A DNA stretch of 17,586 bases from Deltaproteobacteria bacterium (GTDB taxonomy: Bacteria; Desulfobacterota_B; Binatia; UBA9968). The stretch lies in assembly GCA_016193385.1 (NCBI GenBank), contig JACPSF010000320.1:1-17586 (forward strand). Reading direction: 5' to 3'. The notes beneath the pieces were generated by a model that saw only the letters and a program-made list of their open reading frames with translations, ran no database searches and was not told where the DNA came from. Shown piece by piece: positions 1 to 7,722 of the stretch (position 1 is its first letter; every line of letters starts with the position of its first letter). A program made the position numbers and the translations under genes.

Positions 1-40
1 CCTCACAGACCCTGCAAGACTTCTAGATCTCGACCTTCGC

Positions 41-979
41 TCAGCTCTGTTTGAGCTCCCGTAGATAATCCTTGAAGGCGCTCTCCATAGTGAAGCGCGG
101 CTCCCACGATAAAAATTGGTTGGCGCGAGAGTTATCCAACGGCTGCTTTACGGAAAGGTGCGAAGGCCTGCCCGGTATGATCTCGACTCGAAGAGCTGGC
201 AGCACCCGTCTTACCACCGCCGTAAGCTCGTCAAAGGTCAGGACTTGGCCGTTTCCGATATTGAAGACGGTTTTAGCCGGCAACGGGACCGTCGCGGCCA
301 GATCGATGGCCCGGCCGACATCTTTTGCGTAAACATACTCAAAACTCATGGTTTGCTCTTGGGGTATCCGGGCCACCTCACCTCGCAACCCCTTTTCGAG
401 CAAGGTCTGGATCTTTTCTCCGCCGCCGGAGCCGCCCCAGAAATGGCCCAGACCGAAGACATTGGCCAAGCGAAGGATGATAAGCTCGAAGCCGTAAAGA
501 TTCTGATAGGCTTCCAGCATCAACTCCTTGGCCACCTTGGAGTTGCCGTAGGGAAAGCCATCGCCGCGTGGAAAATCCTCGCTGATCGGAGTCGAGCCCT
601 CCAGCCGCCGGTTATAGACGCTAAGCGTGCTGATGTGCACCAAGCGCTTGACGCCGGTCAGACGCACCGCTTCGCCCACGTTGATGGTTCCGATGACGTT
701 GATCTGGAGCCCGCTGTAGAGCGACTCCGCAACCCGTCCTCCGATCAACCCCGCCGTATGAACGACGGTGTCCACGTTATGATCCTTCATCGCCTGTACC
801 AGCGCGGGAAGATCGCGAATGTCCTTTTGTATCACATCAACCTTGGCCTCCCCGAGCTTTCTCTTCAGGAACTCCAGGCGCGGCTGAAAATCGAAGAAGA
901 CGAGCCGCTCGCCCCGTCTGATCGCCTCCTGGCCAAACGAAGTCCCCACCAAACCGATCCCGGTAACAAGTGTCGCCAT
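41..979 (-). CDS. NAD-dependent epimerase/dehydratase family protein (extended SDR)
   Basis: The 312-residue protein is a typical length for an extended short-chain dehydrogenase/reductase of the nucleotide-sugar epimerase/dehydratase type. A Rossmann glycine motif TGIGLVG lies at residues 6-12, slightly degenerate from the usual TGGxGFIG. The strand HISTLSVY (115-122) supplies the active-site Ser/Thr, and YGNSK (144-148) is the catalytic YxxxK. VFNIGNG near residue 240 is typical of the substrate domain. It probably performs NAD(P)-dependent redox chemistry at a sugar or a related hydroxyl in the cytoplasm; the substrate cannot be read from sequence. The ATG is preceded by AAGGA at six bases, and a -10-like TAAAAT lies at 996-1001 without a clear -35. 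It is followed on the same strand by unrelated catabolic genes, so context does not refine the function. Confidence 0.88.
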   Translation of the reverse strand: MATLVTGIGLVGTSFGQEAIRRGERLVFFDFQPRLEFLKRKLGEAKVDVIQKDIRDLPALVQAMKDHNVDTVVHTAGLIGGRVAESLYSGLQINVIGTINVGEAVRLTGVKRLVHISTLSVYNRRLEGSTPISEDFPRGDGFPYGNSKVAKELMLEAYQNLYGFELIILRLANVFGLGHFWGGSGGGEKIQTLLEKGLRGEVARIPQEQTMSFEYVYAKDVGRAIDLAATVPLPAKTVFNIGNGQVLTFDELTAVVRRVLPALRVEIIPGRPSHLSVKQPLDNSRANQFLSWEPRFTMESAFKDYLRELKQS

Positions 980-1077
980 GGTCCGTCCTTTCTCTATTTT
1001 ACTCTAACGCACCCCGGACCCCTTAACGACGCAGCGCCGGCATCAAGCGTCGTCTTCAGGGGTCTCTGTTTTCGGCG

Positions 1078-1500
1078 TCAGACCTTAAATTCCAGGCCGG
1101 CGGCGCGGATGCCCTCGATCGCGCAGGCTTCGTCTTCATCCGACGTCGCTCCGCTTATCCCGACCGCACCGATGATCACGTGGTCTTGCAGCACCAAAAC
1201 GCCCCCCGGCACCGGAACGACTTTACCTCCCGACATGTCAGAGAGAGCACCCAGGAAAGCCGGGCGCTCCTTGAGGCGCTGCCCGATCTCGCGGCTCGAT
1301 TCCCCCATGCCGATCGCCCCCCACGCCTTCCCGATGGCGATCTGAGGTCGCAATATGCTGGCTCCGTCTTCACGCTTGAGGGCCTTCACATGCCCGCCAT
1401 CATCCAGCACCGCCACGCAGAGAGGCCTGATCTTTAATTCCCTCGCTTTGGCTATCGCCCTATCGACGATAACCGACGCCTGTTCAAGTGTCAGCTTCAT
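1078..1500 (-). CDS. GlcG/HbpS-like heme-binding family protein (DUF336)
   Basis: The 140-residue protein matches the GlcG/HbpS family in length and layout. It opens with an N-terminal helix (LTLEQASVIVDRAIAKA) and the strand PLCVAVLDDGGHVKAL. A helix containing KAWGAIGMGESS follows, and the family signature VGISGATSDEDEACA lies near residues 113-127. No signal peptide is present, so the protein should be cytoplasmic. Family members bind heme or cobalamin or serve as accessory proteins next to catabolic enzymes; their biochemical role is often unknown. The start is well supported, with GGGAGGA five bases before the ATG. It lies upstream of the epimerase and downstream of the CoA transferase on the same strand, with gaps of about 100 and 70 bases, so co-transcription is possible but not shown. 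Confidence 0.88.
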   Translation of the reverse strand: MKLTLEQASVIVDRAIAKARELKIRPLCVAVLDDGGHVKALKREDGASILRPQIAIGKAWGAIGMGESSREIGQRLKERPAFLGALSDMSGGKVVPVPGGVLVLQDHVIIGAVGISGATSDEDEACAIEGIRAAGLEFKV

Positions 1501-1571
1501 AAGAGTCCTCCCGTCACCCCTTTAGACTGCGCGCAATTAAGCAACCTTTCGGATCGTTGGATCCTTTGCGC

Positions 1572-2747
1572 CTAAACGACACCCTTCTCCTTTAGCCCGG
1601 CTAATTGTTGTTCGTCATACCCCACGGCCTGAAGGATCTCAGCGTTGTGCTCTCCCAACTCCGGCGGCGGAGCCGGATGGGCGGACGGCGTATCACTGTA
1701 GTCGATGGGGAATCGGACGGTGCGAATGGCAGGCCTCTTTTCGCGGTCGATCTTGATCTCCATGCCCATGTGCCGGATATGGGGATCCTCAAACAACTCC
1801 GCCATATTGTATACAGGCGTAAAGGGCACATCTTCCGCTTCGAGTCTTTCCAGCCAGTAAGAGCGGGGCTTGTCCCTCATGATAGTGGCCAAAATCTTTT
1901 GCAGCCCCTCATAGTTTTTGCGCCGGTCGTTTCGGGTCTTGAAGCGGGGGTCATCGATGAGTTCAGGATGGCCCGCGGCCTTGCACAGTCCCTCCCAAAA
2001 CTTAGGAGGAGAGGAGAGATGGACAGCAAAGGGGAGACCATCCGAGCCTGTGAAGGCATAAGTCTGGGAGGCCCGAGGGCGGCTGATCGGGCCCGGCGCT
2101 TCTCCTGTCGCCAGGCACTCTGTCGCGGGAGCGATCAGGAATCCCAGGGTGGCCGCCACCATGGAGGTAGCGACGCATTGGCCTCGCCCTGTCCGTTCCC
2201 TGGCGTGGAGCGCCCCTAGCACGCCTATCGCGCCAAATAGCCCGCCCAAGCTATCGGAGTAGTTGGGCCCTATAGGGCGCGGGTTGTCACGGTCCAAGAG
2301 AAGGCTCAGCATACCGCCAAGTCCCTGCCCCACCGTGTCATAGGCAGGTCGATGGGCGTAGGGGCCATCAGGCCCCATTCCTGTGATCGAACAGTAGATG
2401 AGCCTCTCGTTCAGGGGACGGAGGCTTTCGTAATCTATGCCAAGTTTTTTCGTTACGCCCGGCCGGTAGTTTTCCACGACCACATCCGCCTTACGGCAGA
2501 GCTGGCAGAAGATAGTCTTACCTTCGGGGACTTGAAGGTTTAGCGTGATACTCTTCTTCGCCCGATTGTAGGACCAAAAGGTCGGCGTGTCGCCCCCTAG
2601 ATCCCAGCTCCGGAAGGGGTCCCCACCCTTAGGGTTTTCCACCTTGATGACCTCAGCTCCCATGTCGGCCAGTAGCATTGCAGCATATGGTCCGGCTATA
2701 AAATTGCACAATTCCAAGACCCTGACTCCGTCTAAGACACCTTTCAT
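1572..2747 (-). CDS. CaiB/BaiF family (class III) CoA transferase
   Basis: This family moves CoA from an acyl-CoA donor to a carboxylic acid through an aspartyl-CoA intermediate. The protein begins LDGVRVLELCNFIAGPYA (residues 5-22) followed by LADMGAEVIKVENPKGGDP, the classic N-terminal signature. The segment NRAKKSITLNL and VVENYRPGV follow, and PNYSDSLGGLFGAIGVLGAL (161-180) contains D165, the expected nucleophile. The C-terminal linker GLGEHNAEIL-type motif appears as ELGEHNAEILQAVGY. The frame opens further upstream, but I chose the ATG at 2747 because AAGGAGG lies six bases before it and because the family starts there, giving 391 residues (family about 390-410). The substrate is not identifiable. 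It is divergent from the LLM oxidoreductase. Confidence 0.92.
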   Translation of the reverse strand: MKGVLDGVRVLELCNFIAGPYAAMLLADMGAEVIKVENPKGGDPFRSWDLGGDTPTFWSYNRAKKSITLNLQVPEGKTIFCQLCRKADVVVENYRPGVTKKLGIDYESLRPLNERLIYCSITGMGPDGPYAHRPAYDTVGQGLGGMLSLLLDRDNPRPIGPNYSDSLGGLFGAIGVLGALHARERTGRGQCVATSMVAATLGFLIAPATECLATGEAPGPISRPRASQTYAFTGSDGLPFAVHLSSPPKFWEGLCKAAGHPELIDDPRFKTRNDRRKNYEGLQKILATIMRDKPRSYWLERLEAEDVPFTPVYNMAELFEDPHIRHMGMEIKIDREKRPAIRTVRFPIDYSDTPSAHPAPPPELGEHNAEILQAVGYDEQQLAGLKEKGVV

Positions 2748-3052
2748 GCGCTCCTCCTTGACACTAGTGAGAGCCCCCCTCGGCCGTCGCATTGCCGGAC
2801 CATACTTTACAATTCCGAGGCAAAGCTTCCAAGTTGAACCGTGGCTCGACACGCGAGGCTTCTGGATGCGCCTAACGCATTTTCAGAAATTTTGCAACGT
2901 GACGGATCGCTACCGGGGGACATTAACCTTCAGCAGGGAGAGAAAACGAGCGTCAACCGAAGACGGGATCGAGTTCACAACGATTTGACTAAGGCGGGCG
3001 TTGCCACTAAGATCCCACTCTAGCGAGACCCAAAAGAAAGAGGACAGGTTTT
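2748..3052. other. 305-bp intergenic region between divergent genes
   Basis: This spacer separates the CoA transferase (minus) from the LLM oxidoreductase (plus) and should hold both promoters. On the plus strand a good sigma70-like promoter is visible at 2985-3013 (listed separately). I see no convincing -35/-10 pair for the minus-strand gene, no hairpin with a T-run, and no credible protein-coding frame. Confidence 0.6.
2985..3013 (+). promoter_or_regulatory. sigma70-like promoter of the LLM oxidoreductase gene
   Basis: TTGACT (2985-2990; five of six to the -35 consensus), a spacer of exactly 17 bases, and TAAGAT (3008-3013; four of six to the -10 consensus). The predicted transcription start near 3020 would leave a leader of about 33 bases containing a purine-rich AAGAGGA ribosome-binding stretch before the ATG at 3053. 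The same -10 hexamer occurs in the toxin-antitoxin promoter at the other end of the window. Confidence 0.6.
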
Positions 3053-4051
3053 ATGGAGATGCGTTTTGCGATCCACAGTTCTGCGAGAACCATTACTGAG
3101 ATTATTCACCGGATCCGGCGGGCAGAGGAGTTGGGATACGAGGGGGTCTTTTTGGCCGACAGCCAAATGAGATCCCTGGACCCCTTCCAGGTCCTGGCCG
3201 TCGCGGCGAGAGAAACCCGGAGCATCCTCCTGGGAACCGCGGTGACGAATATGGTTTATCGTGACCCCACCGTGCTCGCAAGTTCCTTTGCAACGCTAAA
3301 CGAGGTTTCCAACGGACGAGCGATCGTGGGGCTAGGGACAGGTGACGGCCCGGTCTACAGTCAGGGGCGCAAAGCCACGTCATTGGCCAGATTTGAGGAA
3401 GGTCTAGCGGCGATCAGGGAGCTTTTCCAAGGGAAGCCGATGACCGTCCCGGCAGGAAAAATGCCGCTCGGTGTCGGCAAGCTTCCCGTACCCATCTACG
3501 TCTCCATGGAGGGCCCGCGCGGCCTCCAGATCGCCGGGCGGCTCGCGGATGGAATCATCTTTGGATCGGGCTTCGATCCTCGGGTTCTCCAATGGGCGCG
3601 GGGACGCATCGCCGCAGGAGCTCGGGAAGCGGGTAGGTCCCTCTCCGATATCGACATTATGGCCGCCGGGATGATCTGCGTCGACAAGGACGGTGAACGG
3701 GCAAGGGCCACGGTGCGACGCCGGCTGGCCAACCGCGCGCATCACAATTTCAGATTCACGCTGGAGACGGTTCCGCCGGAAGAACTCGCGGGCGTTAAAA
3801 AATTCATGGAATCGTTCGACGACTCGAAGGTCAAGCCGATCGAAGAGCGAATCGATCCCAACCTGGTCCCGGACTACCTGGTCCGTCGTTTTTCCATCGC
3901 CGGCACCCCGGAAGAATGTGTCGAGCGCGTGAAGGCACTGAACCGCGAGAGGATTCGTCGTGTCATGGTGACGCCGCCGGACTCCATCTACGACGAGGTC
4001 ATGGAAGCTTGGGGCAAGGAGGTCCTACCGCATTTCCAGAGCCCCCGGTAA
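3053..4051 (+). CDS. LLM-class flavin/F420-dependent oxidoreductase
   Basis: A 332-residue TIM-barrel oxidoreductase of the bacterial-luciferase superfamily. The N-terminal strand MRFAIHSSA is followed by the helix AEELGYEGVFLADSQ, the strand ILLGTAVTNMVYRDP, GRAIVGLGTGDG (cofactor phosphate region), RFEEGLAAIRELFQGK, then PVPIYVSMEGPRGLQIAGRLADGIIFG and the late motif FSIAGTPEECVERV. This arrangement is typical of the F420-using branch (Mer/Fgd/5,10-methylene-H4MPT-reductase-like). Cofactor choice between FMN and F420 cannot be proven here, but the F420 operon in the same window makes F420 likely. The ATG at 3053 follows AAAGAGGACAGG; the next Met (MRF) is two codons later. It is transcribed from its own promoter and is divergent from a CoA transferase. 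The substrate is unknown. Confidence 0.88.
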   Translation: MEMRFAIHSSARTITEIIHRIRRAEELGYEGVFLADSQMRSLDPFQVLAVAARETRSILLGTAVTNMVYRDPTVLASSFATLNEVSNGRAIVGLGTGDGPVYSQGRKATSLARFEEGLAAIRELFQGKPMTVPAGKMPLGVGKLPVPIYVSMEGPRGLQIAGRLADGIIFGSGFDPRVLQWARGRIAAGAREAGRSLSDIDIMAAGMICVDKDGERARATVRRRLANRAHHNFRFTLETVPPEELAGVKKFMESFDDSKVKPIEERIDPNLVPDYLVRRFSIAGTPEECVERVKALNRERIRRVMVTPPDSIYDEVMEAWGKEVLPHFQSPR

Positions 4052-4195
4052 GGCAGAAGCGCGAATCTTACAGGCGCCAAGACGCCTCCACGATACGGTG
4101 GAACGGGACCTGAAGCTCGGCCACGAGGAGATGACCCGTACGAGGGACGAATTCGTCAAGATCCTCAAGTAAGGCGGGAGGTGGGGTTAGCAGCG

Positions 4196-4690
4196 TTAAC
4201 TCCCGGTCCGCGCTTCCATCTCTTTCAGGAGTTCATCAAAGAAGGTCCTGGAGGGGTAAAGGTATAGCAAAAAGAGCGCGGCAATGACGGAGAGAACGAG
4301 TTGATCCCACAGGTGGCGGCCGCTCAAGGCCAGGATCAAACCATAGATTGCGACCGCCTCTGCCAGCGCGAAGGCTACGATCTTTTTCACCGCGTAGCTG
4401 AAGATCGGTGTCCCCCGTTTCGGCGCGTAATTCTTTAGTAGGGCTTCTTTCGCCAGGAATCTCTGGTTCCACCACCAGAGAATTCCGACGATAACAACCA
4501 CGATCGCCCATAGACTCGTGCGAGAAATATCAAAAGACGGACCACCGAGGGGAAGGGGGATGGCTTCGGAGTAAGAGCCCAACCAGGGAAGCGCCAGATA
4601 AACCGCCAGAGTGGCGAGAAAACCGACCCAAACCAGAACCAGGGTCCTGTGCTGATGTTCGAGCGCCTTCTTACCCTCAGACGAAATCAT
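4196..4690 (-). CDS. Predicted four-helix inner-membrane protein of unknown function
   Basis: I do not recognise this 164-residue protein. It has a charged N-terminus and four likely membrane segments at about residues 17-36, 59-76, 102-122 and 129-146. A conserved-looking tryptophan run (LWWWNQ, 71-76) closes the second helix. A basic loop (KNYAPKRG, 86-93) and an acidic/basic C-terminal amphipathic tail (FFDELLKEMEAR) suggest cytosolic ends. The ATG at 4690 is preceded by a purine stretch (GAGAAGAG). It lies 30 bases downstream of the peptidoglycan-binding lipoprotein on the same strand, so the two are probably co-transcribed. An envelope role is possible but is inference only. Confidence 0.72.
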   Translation of the reverse strand: MISSEGKKALEHQHRTLVLVWVGFLATLAVYLALPWLGSYSEAIPLPLGGPSFDISRTSLWAIVVVIVGILWWWNQRFLAKEALLKNYAPKRGTPIFSYAVKKIVAFALAEAVAIYGLILALSGRHLWDQLVLSVIAALFLLYLYPSRTFFDELLKEMEARTGS

Positions 4691-4720
4691 AGACTCTTCT
4701 CACTCTCTCCATTGGAGTTT

Positions 4721-5134
4721 TTATTCCGCGCCGAGCGATCTCAAGGTTTTTACGTCCAGCGCTCCGTTGTGGGATAGGCCGTGCGCGTCTTGATAACCGC
4801 GGAGCGCTGCCTTCGTTTTCGCCCCAAATATTCCGTCGATGGGGCCGGGATTAAAGCCAGAGGCCTTGAGGCGGTGCTGCACTAGCCGGATCTGCGCTCG
4901 GGTGGGCTCTTTGTAGGGCTTATCACTCACGGTTTGCGTACCGACAGGCTGTGAATCACTGGAAGTGGATGCGGTTGCTGGCGCAGGCGATACTATAGGA
5001 GCGGGAGGTGGGGTCACCGGCCTCCCGGCCTGTTCTTGAGGAACCTCCTTGTTTCCTTCTCCGAGGCTCTTAACGGTCGCGCATGCCGATAGAAAGAACA
5101 GCAAAAAGGCTACAAGAGTGGGGATTTTTTTCAT
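4721..5134 (-). CDS. Peptidoglycan-binding domain lipoprotein
   Basis: The 137-residue protein starts with a lipoprotein signal peptide. A KK pair is followed by a hydrophobic stretch and the lipobox LSAC with the lipidated Cys at residue 18. A Pro/Ala/Ser-rich linker (about 35-75) follows. The C-terminal domain (about 80-137) is a PG_binding_1 fold: a helix (RAQIRLVQHRLKASGF), the core NPGPIDGIFGAKTKAALRGY and the closing helix VKTLRSLG. It should sit in the envelope and hold on to cell-wall peptidoglycan. The open frame extends upstream to a GTG at 5227, but the ATG at 5134 is chosen because it begins the signal peptide and has GGAGGGA upstream. It is followed after 30 bases by a membrane protein. 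Confidence 0.85.
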   Translation of the reverse strand: MKKIPTLVAFLLFFLSACATVKSLGEGNKEVPQEQAGRPVTPPPAPIVSPAPATASTSSDSQPVGTQTVSDKPYKEPTRAQIRLVQHRLKASGFNPGPIDGIFGAKTKAALRGYQDAHGLSHNGALDVKTLRSLGAE

Positions 5135-5408
5135 CGACTCCCTCCGAAAAAATTCATTCAACAGTAGCCAATAGCAAGGACCGTGCCGCGCACAGCCTGG
5201 TGTGAATAAAAGAGGCCAAAAAGGCACAAAACAACATTTCTCCAGGATCTACCGATTGCCTTTTCAGACCGCAGGGTGACAAAAAGTGTTAAGCAAGACC
5301 GACCTGCACCTTTTGTTTGAGGCAGGCCGGGCCGTCCCGAAGGAAAGCTTCTGATTCGAATTTCCGTTGATACGGGGAGAAAATTGATGAGGTCGCTCTA
5401 GCCTGGCT

Positions 5409-6383
5409 CTACTTCCCCTTATAATCCTGAGGTCGAGCTGTCCTGGCTTTAGGGTCCTTCTCGCGAAGCGGCTCCAGGATCGTGTTGATTCCCTCCAGAG
5501 TGGGATACTGTTTGCGCGGCAACTTCTCCTCGGAGATCGCGCGATCATAGGTTTGCTCAAGGACTTCCTTATCCTGTAATCTGAGATACCCGGCCAACAC
5601 CTTCAGTCCTGTATCCCGGTCGGTCTTGAACCGGTGAACAGCCTCGACATGAGACTTGACGTACTTCCTCACGATATCGGAGTGCTCTCGAATGAACCTG
5701 CGGGTCGCCCCTACTCCCGTCGCTTGGTAAGCCAGGCCCAGAGCAGCTACATCCGCCAGAATGTTGAAACCCCTTTTCTGAGCTGTAAACATCGCTGGCG
5801 GAGCGAGGACCGTGGCCTGCACCCTTTTCGTCTCCATGGCCGCCAGACGGTCCGGCAAGGCGCCAATTTGCAAGATGGCGACGTCTTTTACCGGCGTCAG
5901 GCCGATCCGCTGAAGGGCAAACCGGACAATAAAGTCAGATGCGGAGCCGAACCGACTTATGGCCACAGCGCCTCCTTTGAGCTGTTCAGGTCTCTTGATC
6001 TCGGGCCGGCTGAGAAGCCAGTAATCTAAAGTCACGACTCCTCCGGCAATCATTACTAGATCCGACCCTCCGAGCGCGGCGTTGACGACTCCGGGGCCGG
6101 CCGTCTGGGTGATGGGGGTTTCTCCTGAAACCACAGCCATCACTGCTGTTGTTCCACCGGAAAAATAGATGAGCTGGACATCAAGACCGTTCTTTTTGAA
6201 GATCCCGGCCTCCTTCGCGACCCAGGCAGTAACGTTGTCCGAATTGATCCCAACGTAGCCCACATTGAGCTTGGTGATCTGAGCCAATGTCGGAGAATAA
6301 GAAAAAACCGACCCCACCAAAAAAAGGCTCAACGCGAGAACGGCCGCTATGCGTGCTGCTTTCCTGCCAGTCTTCCTTTTCAT
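5409..6383 (-). CDS. ABC transporter substrate-binding protein (NMT1/SsuA-like)
   Basis: The 324-residue protein begins with a Sec signal peptide: a basic n-region KRKTGRKAAR, a hydrophobic core and a likely cleavage after about residue 35 (TLAQ). The mature part starts LNVGYVGINSDNVTAWVAKEAGIFKKNGLDVQL, followed by the binding-loop sequence FSGGTTAVMAVVSGETPITQT. This is the hallmark of the NMT1/ThiY/SsuA family of periplasmic binding proteins for nitrate, sulfonate or thiamine-precursor-like ligands. No permease or ATPase gene is adjacent, so it is an orphan binding protein, and the ligand is not predictable. Start ATG at 6383 follows GGGAGAGGG. The TAXI-like gene lies divergently upstream, and a 274-base gap precedes the lipoprotein downstream. 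Confidence 0.88.
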   Translation of the reverse strand: MKRKTGRKAARIAAVLALSLFLVGSVFSYSPTLAQITKLNVGYVGINSDNVTAWVAKEAGIFKKNGLDVQLIYFSGGTTAVMAVVSGETPITQTAGPGVVNAALGGSDLVMIAGGVVTLDYWLLSRPEIKRPEQLKGGAVAISRFGSASDFIVRFALQRIGLTPVKDVAILQIGALPDRLAAMETKRVQATVLAPPAMFTAQKRGFNILADVAALGLAYQATGVGATRRFIREHSDIVRKYVKSHVEAVHRFKTDRDTGLKVLAGYLRLQDKEVLEQTYDRAISEEKLPRKQYPTLEGINTILEPLREKDPKARTARPQDYKGK

Positions 6384-6550
6384 GGCACCCTCTCCCTAGG
6401 GTTGATGGAAGTCACCAACTCGATTGGCACTTACGTAGTCTAGCCTCTCCCCGAGATCAAATCCAGCTTTTTCTCCACCACCGAGGCGGGATTTGCCACC
6501 ACCAAATATCACTGGCAGCCCGCTGAGCAGGGCCCACCGGGCAGAGCGTG

Positions 6551-6579
6551 TTGACAGGGGATTTCTTTCGGATTACCTG
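6551..6579 (+). promoter_or_regulatory. Possible promoter of the TAXI-like/GrdE-like gene pair
   Basis: A perfect -35 hexamer TTGACA lies at 6551-6556. Seventeen bases downstream is TACCTG (6574-6579), a poor -10 that matches TATAAT only in its first two bases. The predicted start near 6586 would give a leader of about 33 bases to the GTG at 6619. The -10 weakness suggests either an activator-dependent promoter or a chance -35. Confidence 0.35.
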
Positions 6580-6618
6580 TATCGTACAAGACATCTCTGT
6601 AAAGGAGCGGAGCCTCCC

Positions 6619-7611
6619 GTGGTATACGATGATCGCAGCGTAAAGCCGATGAGCGCCAGCATGATGCGGGCGAGAATTGCCACAAGAGTGCTGGCCGGAC
6701 TATACGAGTCTGTACCTTCCCTGATGACTAGCGCGGTCCGCCTGATGGTGGAGTTGCCCGGAAGTTCCCGGGACTCAGGACCGCCCTATCCAATCACCAT
6801 CGCCGTGAGCCCCGCATGGTGCAGCGGCGTGAAAGGGGCCCGGCTGGTGGGATCACGAAAGATCGACATCGGCTGGCTCAATCCATCGGTGATAGCGACC
6901 ATGGCCTACCTGGGTAAGGGCCCGTTTCGCCGTTCCTATCCGTTACGAGCGCTGGCGGTTTTCCCTTCTTGGGATCGTCTGGTGCTGGCGGTGGCGGGGA
7001 ATCTTGGCGTGCGATCGATGGAGGAACTGAAGGCAAAGCGCCCGAAGCTTCGCGTTTCGGTCGCAGATAACGATTGCGTCAACTTCGCGATAAGCGCGAT
7101 GCTCAGGGCCCATGGGCTGAAGCTTGAGTCCTTCAGCGAATGGGGTGGCTCCGTGGACCCGGTGGTGAGGCCGAGCAACCCCCGGCGCCGGGAGGGAATC
7201 GCCTCGGGCGAGATCAACGCGGTGATTGACGAAGGGTTAGATTCCTGGGGTCCGGTGGCGGTTGCGCACGGGATGGTGTTCTTACCGTTTTCGGAGAAGG
7301 CGCTGGTCAAACTCGAGCGCTACGGCTTTCGGCGCGCGCCGCTCGCTGGCGGCAGGCTCAAGGGCAACTTCCAGGGGCCAACCGAGGTCGTCGACTTCAG
7401 CGGTTGGCCAATCATCACGCATGCGAGCCTTCCGGAGGAGCTCGCCTATCACATCGTCGCCGTCCTGCCCCGTATTCGCGAAGAGCTCCCCTACGACGCT
7501 GCTCAGGTTCCACCCATGTCATCTTTTTGCCGCAGCGCCGAGGAGGGCCCGCTAGACATTCCCCTCCATCCAGGCGCCGAGCGGTATTACCGGGAAAAGG
7601 GATACCTGTGA
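6619..7611 (+). CDS. TAXI-family-like solute-binding protein without signal peptide
   Basis: About 330 residues resembling the TAXI/NMT1-like periplasmic binding proteins of TRAP systems. Recognisable pieces are ITIAVSPAWCSGVKGARLV, IDIGWLNPSVIATMAYLGKGPF, then RALAVFPSWDRLVLAV, GVRSMEELKAKRPKLRVSV and GEINAVIDEGLDSWG. The C-terminus (ELAYHIVAVLPRIREELPYD) matches the end of the family's second lobe. No signal peptide is evident at any start, which is unusual for a family whose usual job is periplasmic capture. The start is uncertain. GTG at 6619 has GGAG eleven bases upstream; ATG at 6649 gives 320 residues but has no clear Shine-Dalgarno. No TRAP membrane subunit is adjacent. It is followed by a GrdE-like gene, which may be co-transcribed. 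Ligand unknown. Confidence 0.75.
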   Translation: MVYDDRSVKPMSASMMRARIATRVLAGLYESVPSLMTSAVRLMVELPGSSRDSGPPYPITIAVSPAWCSGVKGARLVGSRKIDIGWLNPSVIATMAYLGKGPFRRSYPLRALAVFPSWDRLVLAVAGNLGVRSMEELKAKRPKLRVSVADNDCVNFAISAMLRAHGLKLESFSEWGGSVDPVVRPSNPRRREGIASGEINAVIDEGLDSWGPVAVAHGMVFLPFSEKALVKLERYGFRRAPLAGGRLKGNFQGPTEVVDFSGWPIITHASLPEELAYHIVAVLPRIREELPYDAAQVPPMSSFCRSAEEGPLDIPLHPGAERYYREKGYL

Positions 7612-7722
7612 CATCTCTGTGATCACACTATAGGCCCTTGGCCTCCCCTTGAATCATTGGCCGGACCCAGCCAAGCGGCCGAGGAGGAGTCCTGGCGCAA
7701 GGCTCTCTGTGGGGCTCTGACA

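Noticed and set aside
116..1345. Long plus-strand open frame of about 409 codons opposite the epimerase and DUF336 genes
   Set aside because: It is antisense to two well-supported genes, spans the gap between them, and has no recognisable domain; GC-rich codon usage on the minus strand keeps the opposite frame open.
1605..2219. Plus-strand open frame of about 204 codons opposite the CoA transferase
   Set aside because: Shadow of the conserved CoA transferase coding strand; no ribosome-binding site or known motif.
4053..4172. Frame ending in a charged peptide (EEMTRTRDEFVKILK) after the LLM gene
   Set aside because: Reads like the tail of a coding sequence and may be a gene remnant, but there is no ribosome-binding site for a start and no recognisable family.
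5151..5237. 28-residue minus-strand frame just upstream of the lipoprotein gene
   Set aside because: The Shine-Dalgarno-like GGAG is only two bases from the ATG and the product resembles random hydrophobic sequence; not enough to call.
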